Position numbers and translations under genes: made by a program. From the NCBI GenBank assembly GCA_022712815.1, contig JAFLJW010000084.1:1-6313 (forward strand): DNA of 6,313 nucleotides. The letters run 5' to 3'. Positions 6,196-6,313 of the stretch are shown piece after piece; the stretch's first letter is position 1, and each line of letters starts with the position of its first letter. The notes under the pieces were generated by a model, which had not been told where the DNA came from, searched no databases, and was given only the letters and a program-made list of their open reading frames with translations. The stretch is from Pseudodesulfovibrio sp. (lineage in GTDB: Bacteria; Desulfobacterota; Desulfovibrionia; Desulfovibrionales; Desulfovibrionaceae).

Positions 6196-6313
6196 TCAAG
6201 AGCCTCTTTGACCACCTCATATTTCATCTGAGATTCGGCATACATCTTTTTCAACTGGCGGTTTTCCTTCTCCAGCTCTTTCATATGGGCCATCATGGAG
6301 GCGTCCATACCGC
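6183..6313 (-). CDS. IS3-family transposase OrfA, partial (N-terminus beyond right edge)
   Basis: The last 42 codons and the TAA stop of orfA are visible. The residues GMDASMMAHMKELEKEN and the following QLKKMY carry a heptad-like leucine/methionine pattern, the leucine zipper that multimerises OrfA and OrfAB. The segment ends KYEVVKEALEKKW, typical of IS3-family OrfA. The helix-turn-helix that binds the element ends should lie in the missing N-terminal part. The frame overlaps orfB by seven bases and contains the slippery heptamer just before its stop. Confidence 0.9.
   Translation of the reverse strand, partial: GMDASMMAHMKELEKENRQLKKMYAESQMKYEVVKEALEKKW

Larger units (their letters stand above)
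5323..6313 (-). mobile_element. IS3-family insertion sequence, partial (orfA side beyond right edge)
   Basis: The element contains a complete orfB, the 3' end of orfA and a frameshift signal, all on the minus strand, as in IS3-family elements. Its base composition is more AT-rich than the host genes at left. The left boundary is inferred: caspase-like coding is lost between 5320 and 5330, and GGTAATCCTCCCC at 5323-5335 is a plausible terminal inverted repeat about 40 bases beyond the orfB stop. The other end, the matching repeat and the target duplication are outside the window, so the exact edge could be off by some bases. The DDE catalytic set is intact and nothing in the visible part is broken, which suggests a recent or still-active copy. 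Subgroup (IS51, IS407 or similar) is not resolved by eye. Confidence 0.85.

Overview
The window reads as chromosomal DNA of a Gram-negative bacterium. Two proteins have lipoprotein signal peptides (Cys lipoboxes), one is an AsmA-like envelope protein, and coding sequence is moderately GC-rich. The style (BON lipoprotein, AsmA-like protein, GNA1162/DUF799-like lipoprotein, caspase-like protein) is compatible with a Desulfovibrio-type sulfate reducer or another deltaproteobacterium. That taxonomic guess is inference only.

Layout: (1) 1-355, minus strand, the 5' part of a BON-domain lipoprotein gene running off the left edge. (2) 356-695, a divergent intergenic region of 340 bases with several short palindromes and one candidate promoter for each side. 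(3) 696-2843, plus strand, a 715-residue AsmA-like protein with one N-terminal membrane anchor. (4) 2843-5176, plus strand, a 777-residue lipoprotein whose start codon overlaps the previous stop codon (TAATG). It has a DUF799/GNA1162-like head, an Ig-like segment, a fibronectin type III-like domain, a parallel beta-helix and C-terminal TPRs. (5) 5206-about 5322, plus strand, the first ~39 codons of a secreted caspase-like (peptidase C14) gene. It is cut by (6) an IS3-family insertion sequence on the minus strand, from about 5323 past the right edge. The element has a complete orfB (DDE transposase, D125/D184/E220), the 3' end of orfA, and a textbook -1 frameshift signal (A AAA AAG plus a 10-bp hairpin).

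Working picture: the AsmA-like protein, the multidomain lipoprotein and the caspase-like protein form one tightly packed plus-strand operon. Its products would be an inner-membrane-anchored periplasmic protein, a lipid-anchored scaffold and an exported protease-like protein, so a cell-envelope system is plausible. I do not recognise a named system with this gene set. In this strain the third gene is broken by the insertion sequence, and anything downstream would be affected by polarity. The BON lipoprotein is divergent and may share regulation through the intergenic region.
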